A stretch of 64,000 nt of DNA from the NCBI RefSeq assembly GCF_000428485.1, contig NZ_AUAA01000012.1, forward strand, positions 33,504 to 97,503. The letters are read 5' to 3'. Origin of the DNA: Epilithonimonas tenax DSM 16811 (lineage in GTDB: Bacteria > Bacteroidota > Bacteroidia > Flavobacteriales > Weeksellaceae). The translations under genes and the position numbers were made by a program. Shown here in pieces: positions 9,604 through 18,366 of this stretch (positions within the stretch are counted from its first letter, which is position 1; the number at the start of each line of letters is the position of its first letter). Below the pieces are notes generated by a model, which saw only the letters and a program-made list of their open reading frames with translations, made no database searches and was not told where the DNA came from.

Positions 9604-11241
9604 TTATTGCTTGATGAATTTGAAGTTTTTGATGCCAGAATCTGTTTTTACAGATAGAACGTACACGCCTGAAGGTAATCGGGAAACGTTGATTTTGTCC
9701 TTGTTGTCAGACATCATCCTTTTGCCGCTAAGATCGAAAATGACCACTTTTTCTATTTTGGTTCTGACATTCAGCAGGTGGATGTCATCTGTTGCTGGAT
9801 TTGGATAGATGTTCAGATCTGTAAGCTCTGATGTTCCCAGGGTAGCAAGTGCATCTGCCAATGTGATAGGTTCCCGGAAAAGAGAAAGCTCGAATAAGCT
9901 ATTGCCGTCCAAAACGAAATGGCTGTATGCTTCTGCTGTGTATACGGCAAAATCTGTATTTTCCACACGACTGAAGTTGAGGTTTTCTGTGGTTGTGTTG
10001 GTTTTCTGATCCAGGTTTTTGAACCAAGTAAAACTGTAATCTCCGGAAAGGGATTGCTCTAGTTTTGCTGGTTGGCCTACAGCGGCTAATACGGTTTTGA
10101 GATCGTCGTAACGCTGAGGTGAGTAGTTCAGCTCTGTCTGCTCTGCGAAATCTGTTACATAATTGGATAGATCTGCCTTAGAAAAACGGTTGTTGCTGAT
10201 GTGCGTAATCTCGGGCAGTTTGTCCGGAAGTTCGCCTGTCAATTGATTGCTGTTTAGATTGAGCATCATCAGTTTTGGCATTCCCAGAAGTGAAGACGGG
10301 AAATCTCCTGAAATCTGATTGTTGTTCAGGAAGATCTGCTGAAGGTTTTTTAGCGCGGTAAGTGGGGCAAGGTTTCCGGTAATTTTGTTTCTTCCAAGAT
10401 TCAGGTTTTGGAGTTTTTGAAGTTGGGAGAGTGGTGCGGGAATCTGAGAAATGAGATTGTTTTCCAAAGACAGCCATTCTAGATTGGTCAGGGTCGACAG
10501 TCCTGCGGTACTTTGCTCGGTCAAATTATTATTGCTAAGATTAAGGCTTGTAAGTTGGGTGCGTAGAGACACTGGTGTGGGAATCTGAACCAGATTTGTC
10601 CCTGAAAGGGAAAGTGTTTTCAGTTTTGTAAGTCCTGCGATGTTTGCATAAGCATTGGCTGCAAGTGGATTGTTGTCAAGCGTTAAGGTCTCTAGGTTTG
10701 TGAAGGCAGCAATTTTTGCAGGGATAGAGACCAAACCGAGATCTGCAAGATTTAGAATTTTGATACCAGTGAGATTCTGAAGAATGGCGTTGACGTCCGT
10801 AATTGCAAATGTATTCCCACCTAAACCCAAATCTTCCAGATTAGAAAGTCCAGACAGCGAAGTGGTCGGGTCGCCTATCAATCTGTTGTTGCTGAGGTCT
10901 AATTTTGTCAATGAACTTAGTGCAGAAATGCCCATTGCCACTTCCCCAGTCAATTTGTTATTGCTGAGGTCAAGTTTTGTGAGTTTTGAAAGTGAATTGA
11001 TAAAAGTCGGGAAATTACCGCTGAGCGCATTGCCGGAGAGATTCAGTTCTGTGATGACGCCATTTTTTACAACCACACCAAACCAGTTTCTAGGGTCTTG
11101 TTCCAAGTCCCATGGTCTGTTCCAGTTTTCTCCGTCTGTCGCATTGTAAACATTAATCAGTGCGTTTCTTTCTGCATTGGAGATGCTCCATTGTGCGTGG
11201 AAAAAATTCGAAATCAGTAAAAAGAATATAATTTTTTTCAA
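9604..11241 (-). CDS. T9SS-secreted leucine-rich repeat protein
   Basis: A 545-residue exported protein. The start is a TTG at 11241, which gives an intact signal peptide (MKKIIFFLLISNFFHAQ); no ATG lies close enough to preserve it. Residues about 25-60 (ALINVYNATDGENWNRPWD) form the usual N-cap of bacterial LRR proteins. About twelve repeats of the plant-type LxxLxLxxNxLxG pattern follow to about residue 360. The end (LNIYPNPATDDIHL...GVYVLSVKTDSGIKNFKFIKQ) is a T9SS type A sorting domain, so the protein should be secreted or anchored at the cell surface. It probably takes part in protein binding or adhesion. Regularly spaced repeats may make it prone to length variation. Confidence 0.9.
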   Translation of the reverse strand: MKKIIFFLLISNFFHAQWSISNAERNALINVYNATDGENWNRPWDLEQDPRNWFGVVVKNGVITELNLSGNALSGNFPTFINSLSKLTKLDLSNNKLTGEVAMGISALSSLTKLDLSNNRLIGDPTTSLSGLSNLEDLGLGGNTFAITDVNAILQNLTGIKILNLADLGLVSIPAKIAAFTNLETLTLDNNPLAANAYANIAGLTKLKTLSLSGTNLVQIPTPVSLRTQLTSLNLSNNNLTEQSTAGLSTLTNLEWLSLENNLISQIPAPLSQLQKLQNLNLGRNKITGNLAPLTALKNLQQIFLNNNQISGDFPSSLLGMPKLMMLNLNSNQLTGELPDKLPEITHISNNRFSKADLSNYVTDFAEQTELNYSPQRYDDLKTVLAAVGQPAKLEQSLSGDYSFTWFKNLDQKTNTTTENLNFSRVENTDFAVYTAEAYSHFVLDGNSLFELSLFREPITLADALATLGTSELTDLNIYPNPATDDIHLLNVRTKIEKVVIFDLSGKRMMSDNKDKINVSRLPSGVYVLSVKTDSGIKNFKFIKQ

Positions 11242-11373
11242 GTGTTTTTAAAATTAAACGACAAATATAGCAGATAATCAAATTACTTGATTTGTTTTTA
11301 TTTAAAATTAATCATTATTTTAAACTAGAAAAAGTGATTTTCGCAAAACTCCAATAGAAATACCACAAATGAA

Positions 11374-11404
11374 AAAATCCAGCTTTGGTGCAGAGCTGGA
11401 TTTT
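11374..11404. terminator. Hairpin terminator of dps
   Basis: AAAATCCAGCT (11374-11384) pairs with AGCTGGATTTT (11394-11404) around a 9-base loop, just downstream of the dps stop codon on the minus strand. Confidence 0.8.
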
Positions 11405-11424
11405 AAATTTAAGAAATTTGGTTT

Positions 11425-11901
11425 TTATTTTCCAAGGTAAGAATTGTACATCCAAACCTCTTTTTCTTGTTCAGTGATGTAATCGCTCATTTGTGAGTTG
11501 GTTCCCTCGTCGCCGGCTTTGTCTGTGATGTCAAGAAGCTCTCTCTGTAAGTCAATCACCACTTTGAAAGATGCCAAGATGATCTCTACACTTTTATTTC
11601 CATCACTCACTTCTTTGCTTTCTTTGATGGTAGAAACCTTAAGATAATCTGAGTAGTTGTGGGCTGGTGTTGCACCCAGTGTCAGGATTCTTTCAGCGAT
11701 TTCGTCAATTTTTAAGACCAAACTATTGTAGAGCTCTTCGAATTTTGGATGAAGGGTGAAGAATTGATCACCTTTGATATTCCAATGTGAGCCTCTTGTA
11801 TTTTGGTAAAAAACAGAATAGTTGGCCAGCAGAATGTTTAGTTTTTCTGAGATGTTTTGGCAATCGGATTCTTGTAGGCCGATCAGGTTTGAATTTTTCA
11901 T
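11425..11901 (-). CDS. dps: Dps-family DNA-binding ferritin
   Basis: A 158-residue protein from the ATG at 11901; a longer frame upstream lacks family similarity. Dps proteins form dodecamers that oxidise and store iron and protect DNA during starvation and peroxide stress. The inter-subunit ferroxidase ligands are visible: His in RGSHWNIKG, the FFTLHPKFEELY helix with a second His, and Asp/Glu in IDEIAERI. The N-terminus is short, without the Lys-rich DNA-binding tail of E. coli Dps, so direct DNA binding is uncertain. It is monocistronic and divergent from the str operon, with its own terminator. Confidence 0.93.
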   Translation of the reverse strand: MKNSNLIGLQESDCQNISEKLNILLANYSVFYQNTRGSHWNIKGDQFFTLHPKFEELYNSLVLKIDEIAERILTLGATPAHNYSDYLKVSTIKESKEVSDGNKSVEIILASFKVVIDLQRELLDITDKAGDEGTNSQMSDYITEQEKEVWMYNSYLGK

Positions 11902-12065
11902 TATATAAAGTTGATTTGTATTGATATTAAAATGTGGTGGGTGAAGACAGATAACAATTATCAATAATCTTTCCAAAACTAATTATTTCACGAAAGAATG
12001 ATGGTGTCAGGAAGATAAAGGACTTATTGAAAAATTCTATTGCTAATTATTTTTGATCTAACTAG

Positions 12066-12095
12066 TTGTGCATTAAAAAATTATTCATATTTTTG
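12066..12095 (+). promoter_or_regulatory. str operon promoter
   Basis: TTG at 12066-12068 is separated by 19 bases from TATTTTTG (12088-12095), an excellent match to the Bacteroidota -33/-7 consensus. rpsL starts 25 bases downstream, so the leader is short. Confidence 0.75.
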
Positions 12096-12119
12096 CACCC
12101 TAAAATAAAAAGCAATTAA

Positions 12120-12533
12120 ATGCCTACTATTCAACAATTAGTTAGAAAAGGAAGAGTCGCACTCACCAAGAAGAGTAAATCGGCTGCCCTTGATTCTTGT
12201 CCACAAAGACGAGGTGTATGTACGAGAGTATATACTACCACTCCTAAGAAACCTAACTCTGCACTTAGAAAAGTTGCAAGGGTAAGACTTTCAAACGGTA
12301 AAGAGATCAACGCCTACATCCCGGGCGAAGGACATAATCTTCAAGAGCACTCGATAGTATTGGTACGCGGCGGAAGGGTGAAAGACCTACCGGGAGTACG
12401 TTATCATATCGTAAGAGGAGCACTGGACACTGCAGGTGTAAGTGGTAGAACTCAAAGACGATCTAAGTATGGAGCTAAGAGACCAAAACCAGGTCAAGCT
12501 GCAGCTGCACCAGCAAAAGGAAAGAAAAAATAA
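12120..12533 (+). CDS. rpsL: 30S ribosomal protein S12
   Basis: A 137-residue protein at the decoding centre. It has the conserved [18 protein letters not shown] segment, whose PKKPNS loop holds the lysine involved in streptomycin resistance, and [17 protein letters not shown] with the second resistance lysine; both lysines are the wild-type residues. A short Ala/Lys-rich tail ([13 protein letters not shown]) extends the C-terminus, as in other Bacteroidota. First gene of the str operon. Confidence 0.98.
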   Translation: MPTIQQLVRKGRVALTKKSKSAALDSCPQRRGVCTRVYTTTPKKPNSALRKVARVRLSNGKEINAYIPGEGHNLQEHSIVLVRGGRVKDLPGVRYHIVRGALDTAGVSGRTQRRSKYGAKRPKPGQAAAAPAKGKKK

Positions 12534-12556
12534 TCATTAAATAAGGTACAGAAACA

Positions 12557-13033
12557 ATGAGAAAGACAAAAGCGAAAAAAAGACCGTTGTTACCAGATCC
12601 AAAGTTTAATGATCAATTGGTAACTAGATTTGTAAACAACTTGATGCTAGATGGTAAAAAATCTATCGCATTCAAAATATTCTATGACGCATTAGACCTT
12701 GTAGAAGCAAAAAAAGGCGAAACTGAAAAGACAGCCCTTGAAATCTGGAAAGATGCATTAACTAACGTTATGCCTCACGTAGAAGTACGTTCTAGAAGAG
12801 TAGGTGGAGCAAACTTTCAGATTCCTATGCCAATCAGAGCAGATAGAAAAATTTCTATGGCAATGAAATGGTTAATCCTTTACTCTAAAAAGAGAAATGA
12901 TAAGTCAATGGCTTTGAAATTGGCTAACGAAGTTGTAGCGGCTTCTAGAGAAGAAGGTGCTGCATACAAGAAAAAATCTGATACTCACAAAATGGCGGAA
13001 GCTAACAAAGCTTTCTCACACTTCAAATTCTAA
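12557..13033 (+). CDS. rpsG: 30S ribosomal protein S7
   Basis: A 158-residue primary binder of the 3' major domain of 16S rRNA that nucleates assembly of the 30S head. Conserved segments include RKTKAKKR at the N-terminus, [17 protein letters not shown] and [22 protein letters not shown]. It lies 23 bp after rpsL and 6 bp before fusA, in the standard str order. In E. coli S7 represses translation of this operon; no matching rRNA-mimic structure was identified in the short gap. Confidence 0.98.
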   Translation: MRKTKAKKRPLLPDPKFNDQLVTRFVNNLMLDGKKSIAFKIFYDALDLVEAKKGETEKTALEIWKDALTNVMPHVEVRSRRVGGANFQIPMPIRADRKISMAMKWLILYSKKRNDKSMALKLANEVVAASREEGAAYKKKSDTHKMAEANKAFSHFKF

Positions 13034-13039
13034 TTAGAA

Positions 13040-15157
13040 ATGAGTAGAGATCTTAAATTTACAAGAAATATTGGTATTGCTGCGCACATTGATGCTGGTA
13101 AAACTACCACTACAGAAAGGATTTTATTCTATACTGGAGTAAATCACAAAATTGGTGAGGTTCACGATGGTGCTTCTACAATGGACTGGATGGAGCAGGA
13201 AGCAGAAAGAGGTATCACCATTACTTCTGCTGCAACTACTTGTTCTTGGAATTTCCCAACAGACCAAGGTAAAGTTCTTCCTGACACAAAACCTTACCAC
13301 TTCAACATCATCGATACACCGGGACACGTTGACTTCACAGTAGAAGTAAACAGATCTTTGAGGGTATTAGATGGTTTGGTATTCCTTTTCTCTGCAGTAG
13401 ATGGAGTAGAGCCTCAGTCTGAAACAAACTGGAGACTTGCTGACAACTATAAAGTAGCGAGAATGGGATTCGTAAACAAAATGGACCGTCAAGGTGCTGA
13501 CTTCCTTAACGTGGTAAACCAGGTTAAGACAATGTTAGGATCTAATGCCGTTCCAATCGTTTTACCAATTGGTGCTGAAGAAGATTTCAAAGGCGTTGTT
13601 GACTTGATCAAAAACAGAGCAATCATCTGGGATGAAGCAGGACAAGGAGCTACTTTCGAAGTAGTGCCAATTCCTGAAGACATGAAGGCTGAAGTTTTGG
13701 AATACAGAGAGAAATTAGTTGAAGCTGTTGCTGACTACGATGATACTTTGATGGAGAAATTCTTCGAAGATCCAGATTCTATCTCAGAAGACGAAATCAA
13801 CGAAGCGCTAAGAAAAGCGACTATCGATCTTTCTATTATCCCAATGACTTGTGGTTCTTCATTCAAAAATAAAGGCGTACAGTTCATGTTGGATGCAGTA
13901 TGTAAATACTTGCCTTCTCCATTGGATAAAGATGATATCAAAGGTACAGACCCAAGAACCGATGCTGAAATTTTCAGAAAACCAGACGTTAATGAGCCTT
14001 TCGCGGCTTTGGCATTTAAGATTGCTACCGATCCTTTCGTAGGAAGATTGGCATTCTTCAGAGCTTACTCTGGAAGACTAGATGCAGGTTCTTATATCTT
14101 GAACACCCGTTCAGGTGATAAAGAAAGAATCTCAAGAATCTATCAGATGCACGCTAACAAGCAAAATCCTGTAGAATATATTGAAGCAGGAGATATTGGT
14201 GCAGCGGTAGGTTTCAAATCGATCAAAACTGGTGATACTATGTGTGACGAGAAAAACCCAATCGTTCTAGAATCGATGGTTTTCCCAGATCCGGTAATTG
14301 GTATCGCTGTTGAGCCTAAAACTAAAGCTGACCAGGATAAAATGGGTAACGCTCTGGCTAAATTGGCTGAAGAAGATCCTACTTTCACAGTGAGAACTGA
14401 TGAGGCTTCTGGACAAACGATCATTTCTGGTATGGGTGAGCTTCACTTGGATATCATTGTTGACCGTATGAGAAGAGAATTCAAAGTTGAAGTAAACCAA
14501 GGTCAGCCTCAGGTAGAATACAAAGAAAATCTTACAAAAGTTGCTCAGCACAGAGAAGTTTACAAAAAACAATCTGGTGGTAAAGGTAAATTTGCGGATA
14601 TCGTATTTGAATTAGGACCTGCTGACGAAGGTAAAATTGGTTTAGAATTCGTTAATGAAATCAAAGGTGGTAACGTTCCTAGAGAATTTGTTCCTGCTAT
14701 TGAAAAAGGCTTTAAAGCTGCAATGAAAAACGGTCCTTTGGCTGGTTTCGAAGTTGAAGGTATTAAAGTAACTCTTAAAGACGGATCTTTCCACGCGGTG
14801 GATTCTGATGCACTTTCTTTTGAATTAGCTGCAAAATTAGGATTTAAAGAAGCGGGACGTGCTGCTAAGCCAGTAATTATGGAGCCTATTATGAAATTGG
14901 AGGTTGTAACTCCGGAAGAATATATGGGTAACATCATTGGTGACCTTAACAAGAGAAGAGGTACTATCAGTGGACAAGAAGAAAAGAACGGTGCCGTTGT
15001 TATCAAAGGTTCAGTTCCATTATCTGAAATGTTCGGATATGTTACGACTCTAAGAACACTTTCATCAGGAAGAGCTACCTCTTCTATGGAATTAGAGAAG
15101 TACCAGGCTACTCCTCAAAACGTTGCTGAAGATATCATTGCTAAAGCAAAAGGTTAA
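13040..15157 (+). CDS. fusA: Elongation factor G
   Basis: A 705-residue translocation GTPase. The G domain has [14 protein letters not shown] (P loop), the switch regions [11 protein letters not shown] and DTPGHVDF, and NKMDRQGAD. Domains II-V follow in order, with the domain IV tip region ([18 protein letters not shown]) and the conserved [16 protein letters not shown] of domain V. Length is normal. It sits between rpsG and rpsJ, as usual, and is the only EF-G gene in the window. Confidence 0.98.
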   Translation: MSRDLKFTRNIGIAAHIDAGKTTTTERILFYTGVNHKIGEVHDGASTMDWMEQEAERGITITSAATTCSWNFPTDQGKVLPDTKPYHFNIIDTPGHVDFTVEVNRSLRVLDGLVFLFSAVDGVEPQSETNWRLADNYKVARMGFVNKMDRQGADFLNVVNQVKTMLGSNAVPIVLPIGAEEDFKGVVDLIKNRAIIWDEAGQGATFEVVPIPEDMKAEVLEYREKLVEAVADYDDTLMEKFFEDPDSISEDEINEALRKATIDLSIIPMTCGSSFKNKGVQFMLDAVCKYLPSPLDKDDIKGTDPRTDAEIFRKPDVNEPFAALAFKIATDPFVGRLAFFRAYSGRLDAGSYILNTRSGDKERISRIYQMHANKQNPVEYIEAGDIGAAVGFKSIKTGDTMCDEKNPIVLESMVFPDPVIGIAVEPKTKADQDKMGNALAKLAEEDPTFTVRTDEASGQTIISGMGELHLDIIVDRMRREFKVEVNQGQPQVEYKENLTKVAQHREVYKKQSGGKGKFADIVFELGPADEGKIGLEFVNEIKGGNVPREFVPAIEKGFKAAMKNGPLAGFEVEGIKVTLKDGSFHAVDSDALSFELAAKLGFKEAGRAAKPVIMEPIMKLEVVTPEEYMGNIIGDLNKRRGTISGQEEKNGAVVIKGSVPLSEMFGYVTTLRTLSSGRATSSMELEKYQATPQNVAEDIIAKAKG

Positions 15158-15174
15158 TTTTTTAAATCAAAGAA

Positions 15175-15480
15175 ATGTCACAAAGAATCAGAATAAAACT
15201 AAAATCTTACGATTACAACTTGGTAGACAAGTCTGCTGAGAAAATCGTAAAAACGGTAAAGGCTACTGGTGCTGTTGTAAACGGACCAATTCCATTGCCA
15301 ACGAATAAGAGAATCTTTACAGTACTAAGATCTCCGCACGTAAACAAGAAAGCAAGAGAGCAGTTCCAATTATCAGCTCACAAGAGATTGATGGATATCT
15401 ACTCTTCTTCTTCTAAAACTGTTGATGCTCTAATGAAATTAGAACTTCCTTCAGGTGTAGACGTAGAAATTAAAGTGTGA
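15175..15480 (+). CDS. rpsJ: 30S ribosomal protein S10
   Basis: A 101-residue protein of the 30S head that also serves, in E. coli, as the NusE antitermination factor and as an rRNA antitermination partner of NusB. It has [15 protein letters not shown] and [28 protein letters not shown]. It is the last gene of the str operon here. In most bacteria rpsJ leads directly into rplC, but in this genome a terminator and about 7 kb of other genes intervene. Confidence 0.98.
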   Translation: MSQRIRIKLKSYDYNLVDKSAEKIVKTVKATGAVVNGPIPLPTNKRIFTVLRSPHVNKKAREQFQLSAHKRLMDIYSSSSKTVDALMKLELPSGVDVEIKV

Positions 15481-15539
15481 TAATTGAGCCTTTTGGCTAT
15501 AAGCTAATAGCAATTAGCTTTACACTTTGCAACTATACT

Positions 15540-15567
15540 AAATCCGTTCTCGAAAGAGAGCGGATTT
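15540..15567 (+). terminator. str operon terminator
   Basis: A 12-bp stem (15540-15551 with 15556-15567) closes a GAAA tetraloop and is followed by eight T residues. It is a textbook intrinsic terminator and would separate rpsJ from everything downstream. Confidence 0.93.
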
Positions 15568-15695
15568 TTTTTGAATAGTATGAAAGGCCTTAACAAAACT
15601 TGAAAACTGATCAGGTAAATTAATCAAAAGTGCATGTCTGGTAGATAGATTTTATCCGGTTGTTAGTTTTATAATATTTTTCATAAAACAATGTA

Positions 15696-15721
15696 TTGTT
15701 TGTGATAAAATACTACATTTG
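15696..15721 (+). promoter_or_regulatory. Promoter of the reprolysin-like protease
   Basis: TTG at 15696-15698 is followed by TACATTTG at 15714-15721, matching TAnnTTTG. The start codon is 18 bases downstream. Spacing between the boxes (15) is slightly short; TTTG at 15699-15702 is an alternative. Confidence 0.55.
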
Positions 15722-15739
15722 TCGCCTTAAATTAAAAAT

Positions 15740-17968
15740 ATGAATAAAAGATTAACTATTTTACTATTTTTAGGTGGACTATCATTGACGAATGCACAAT
15801 GGATTAAGTCGATACCTAATGTAAAAGTCACCAAAAAAAGTGATAATTCTGTCTATTACAAGTTAGATATCAACGCTATCCGCGGCCAATTGTTGGCTGC
15901 TGATAAAATTGCAAATGCAGCTGGAACTGTCACCGTAGCGATGCCTACAATAGATGGAAAAATTGAAAGATTCGCCGTTAGCAGCTTTCCCGTGATGGAT
16001 GAAGCGCTAGCTAAGCAATATCAGCTAGGTTCTTATGTTGGGGTTGGGATAGATGATCCTACAAAATATGTGAGATTTAGTGTAGCGCCCAATGACTTCC
16101 AATCTATGGTAATCAGCAATGGTAAATATGAATTTATTGAGCCAGCAACAGATAACAAAGCCTACTATTCTGTACATGGTAAGACCAGTAGAGATGGTGC
16201 TTTTACTTGTACCACAAAAGAAGAGTTTGCTTCTGTAGAAAGACTGCATCAATTAGGAAAGAACGCAAGTGCAGACAAAGCAGGAAACAAAAAGTTCCAT
16301 ACGCTTAGATTGGCGATGTCTGTTACCGGAGAATATGGTGCTTATTTCGGCGGTGTTGCTGGAGCGCTTGCACAGATCAACGCAACCATGACAAGAGTGA
16401 ACGGTGTTTTTGAGCAGGAGTTCAACCTACACCTGAACGTTGTCAATGCGCCCAATCTCATTTTTACCAACGCTTCTACAGATCCTTACAGTGCAGCATC
16501 TCAGATGTGTAAATGGAACTATGAGTTGATGAATGTGTTGCACGGAGGCAATTATGGCATTACAGATGCAGATTATGATATCGGACACCTGTTCGGTAGA
16601 AGCGGCGGAGGAGGTAATGCAGGTTGCATTGGCTGTATTGGTAGCAATGATGTAGCATTTACGACCTACAGCGATTGTGGATATTCTTACAACTCTCCAG
16701 ACAATTACAAAGGTAGCGGTATTACTTCACCAGGAACTGGTGCGCCTAGCGGAGATGCTTTTGATATTGATTATGTAGCGCATGAGTTGGGGCATCAGTT
16801 AGGAGACAACCATACGTATAGTTATAATGAAGGAACTGGTGTGAATGTTGAACCAGGTTCTGGATCCACGATTATGGGCTATGCCGGCATTACAGGTGCT
16901 AATACAGATGTTCAGGCACATTCAGATCCTTACTTCCACAGTGCGAGCATAGATCAGATACAGGCCAATCTGGCTTCCAAAACAGTAGATGTGGAAACCA
17001 ATATTTCTAATAATCCGCCTGTTGTGACTGCTATGACAGCAACCAATTACACGGTCCCTAAAAGTACAGCGTTTGTATTGACTGCAATAGCTACAGATCC
17101 GGACGGTGATGCGTTGACTTATTGTTGGGAGGAAATGGATTCCAGCAACATTGCAAACGGAATCGGGATGGCATCAGGAACTGGTGATGGAGCATCTGCA
17201 CTAGGTAATACAACTTCAGGAGCCACTTACCGTTCTTATGCTCCAACAACAAACCCCACAAGATATTTTCCAAAATTATCCACAGTGCTTAGTGGTGTTG
17301 TGAAAAATACCGCAGATTTTGAAGCGGCTTCTACTGTTGCAAGAACCACCAAATTCAGAGTAACAGTAAGAGATAACAAAGCAGCAGGACAAGCGCAGAC
17401 CGCTTACACTACGCAGACTATTGTTGTAGGATCGGCGGCAGCATTTACTGTAAGCACAACATCTTTATCTGCAGGTACCAATTCTACAGTGACTTGGGTG
17501 CCTTCCGGAACAACCGCTTCTCCCTATAATGTAGCAAATGTTAAAATCGATTTCACGTCAGACAGCGGAGCAACGTGGACTACTTTGGCAGCTTCTGTTG
17601 CTAATAGCGGGACCGCAAGTGTCGCTGTTCCTGTAGCATTAGCCGGTAAAAGCGGACACATCAGAGTATCTGCAATCGGAAATGTTTTCTATGCTGTAAA
17701 AGCTGCTACGGTTGGATCATTAGCAGTGTCTGATGTGCACGGTACCAAAGCAATTCAGATTTTCCCGAATCCGGTAAAAGATGTCCTGAATGTTTCTAAC
17801 GTCACTCTGAACTCAAACTACGAGATCTTCAGTGCAGCAGGCCAATTGGTTTCCAAAGGTAATCTTGGAACTGGAAAAGTAACAGTTAATAAGTTAGCAA
17901 AAGGCGTTTATTTCTTAAATGTAGATGACAAAGGAACTGTTGTAAAAACTAAATTTGTAAAAGAATAA
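15740..17968 (+). CDS. T9SS-secreted reprolysin-like (M12B) metalloprotease
   Basis: A 742-residue exported protease. A signal peptide ends at residue 19 or 20 (LSLTNAQ). A propeptide-like region runs to about residue 180. The catalytic domain has HELGHQLGDNH at 348-358, the HExxHxxGxxH zinc motif, and a downstream Met-turn candidate in STIMGYAG. Paired Cys residues (CIGCIG, SDCGYSY) are typical of this flavobacterial group. Two Ig or Fn3-like modules follow from about residue 420. The last 75 residues (IQIFPNPVKDVLNV...GVYFLNVDDKGTVVKTKFVKE) are a T9SS type A sorting domain. It is monocistronic, with its own promoter and terminator, inside the rpsJ-rplC interruption. Its substrates are unknown. 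Confidence 0.93.
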   Translation: MNKRLTILLFLGGLSLTNAQWIKSIPNVKVTKKSDNSVYYKLDINAIRGQLLAADKIANAAGTVTVAMPTIDGKIERFAVSSFPVMDEALAKQYQLGSYVGVGIDDPTKYVRFSVAPNDFQSMVISNGKYEFIEPATDNKAYYSVHGKTSRDGAFTCTTKEEFASVERLHQLGKNASADKAGNKKFHTLRLAMSVTGEYGAYFGGVAGALAQINATMTRVNGVFEQEFNLHLNVVNAPNLIFTNASTDPYSAASQMCKWNYELMNVLHGGNYGITDADYDIGHLFGRSGGGGNAGCIGCIGSNDVAFTTYSDCGYSYNSPDNYKGSGITSPGTGAPSGDAFDIDYVAHELGHQLGDNHTYSYNEGTGVNVEPGSGSTIMGYAGITGANTDVQAHSDPYFHSASIDQIQANLASKTVDVETNISNNPPVVTAMTATNYTVPKSTAFVLTAIATDPDGDALTYCWEEMDSSNIANGIGMASGTGDGASALGNTTSGATYRSYAPTTNPTRYFPKLSTVLSGVVKNTADFEAASTVARTTKFRVTVRDNKAAGQAQTAYTTQTIVVGSAAAFTVSTTSLSAGTNSTVTWVPSGTTASPYNVANVKIDFTSDSGATWTTLAASVANSGTASVAVPVALAGKSGHIRVSAIGNVFYAVKAATVGSLAVSDVHGTKAIQIFPNPVKDVLNVSNVTLNSNYEIFSAAGQLVSKGNLGTGKVTVNKLAKGVYFLNVDDKGTVVKTKFVKE

Positions 17969-17994
17969 TAGTTCTAAATTTATTTAAAACCAAG

Positions 17995-18021
17995 AGCCGT
18001 TTCAGAATTTCTGAAGCGGCT
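17995..18021 (+). terminator. Hairpin terminator of the M12B protease gene
   Basis: AGCCG at 17995-17999 and the following bases pair through to CGGCT at 18017-18021 (11 bp with one G-T pair), followed by seven T residues. Confidence 0.85.
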
Positions 18022-18314
18022 TTTTTTAGGGCTGCGATTTTAAGGCAATCATTTTTTTAATGCTAAAAAAAGTCTGTTGTGTGCTCTTAGATAATTTGAA
18101 ATTTTCGAAATTTTTTGCCCTTCGCTGGCGAGACCGGTCCGCTCGTGCTTACAATTTAAAAAAGATACGAGCCAGAGGTTCACATCAGCGGGATTTACTT
18201 TAGATGATGTACGAAAATTAAAAAGTAAATGTCTTGCTGCCATGAGTGCATTTGGGTTGAGATTACTACGGAATGACCGTAGTATGTTTTAATCTGTATA
18301 AAGTCATCAAAACC
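18022..18314. other. Intergenic gap without a clear gene
   Basis: Small frames on the minus strand lack starts and family features. A short inverted repeat (GCTCGT near 18142, ACGAGC near 18167) encloses an AT-rich core with AAAAAAGATAC, and AGCGGGAT follows. These words also occur in the palindromic element at 9495-9590, so this could be a worn copy, but the match is weak. Confidence 0.35.
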
Positions 18315-18345
18315 AAAAGCCGCCTCAACAACTGAAGCGGCTTTT
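18315..18345 (-). terminator. Hairpin terminator of the 838-residue protein gene
   Basis: AAAAGCCGC at 18315-18323 pairs with GCGGCTTTT at 18337-18345, extended by TCA/TGA beyond a single mismatch. It lies 21 bases past the stop codon on the minus strand. Confidence 0.8.
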
Positions 18346-18366
18346 GTATTGAAGTGAAAACTAAAA

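Noticed and set aside
14560..15006. 148-codon minus-strand frame opposite fusA
   Set aside because: Shadow of the conserved EF-G gene with no family features.
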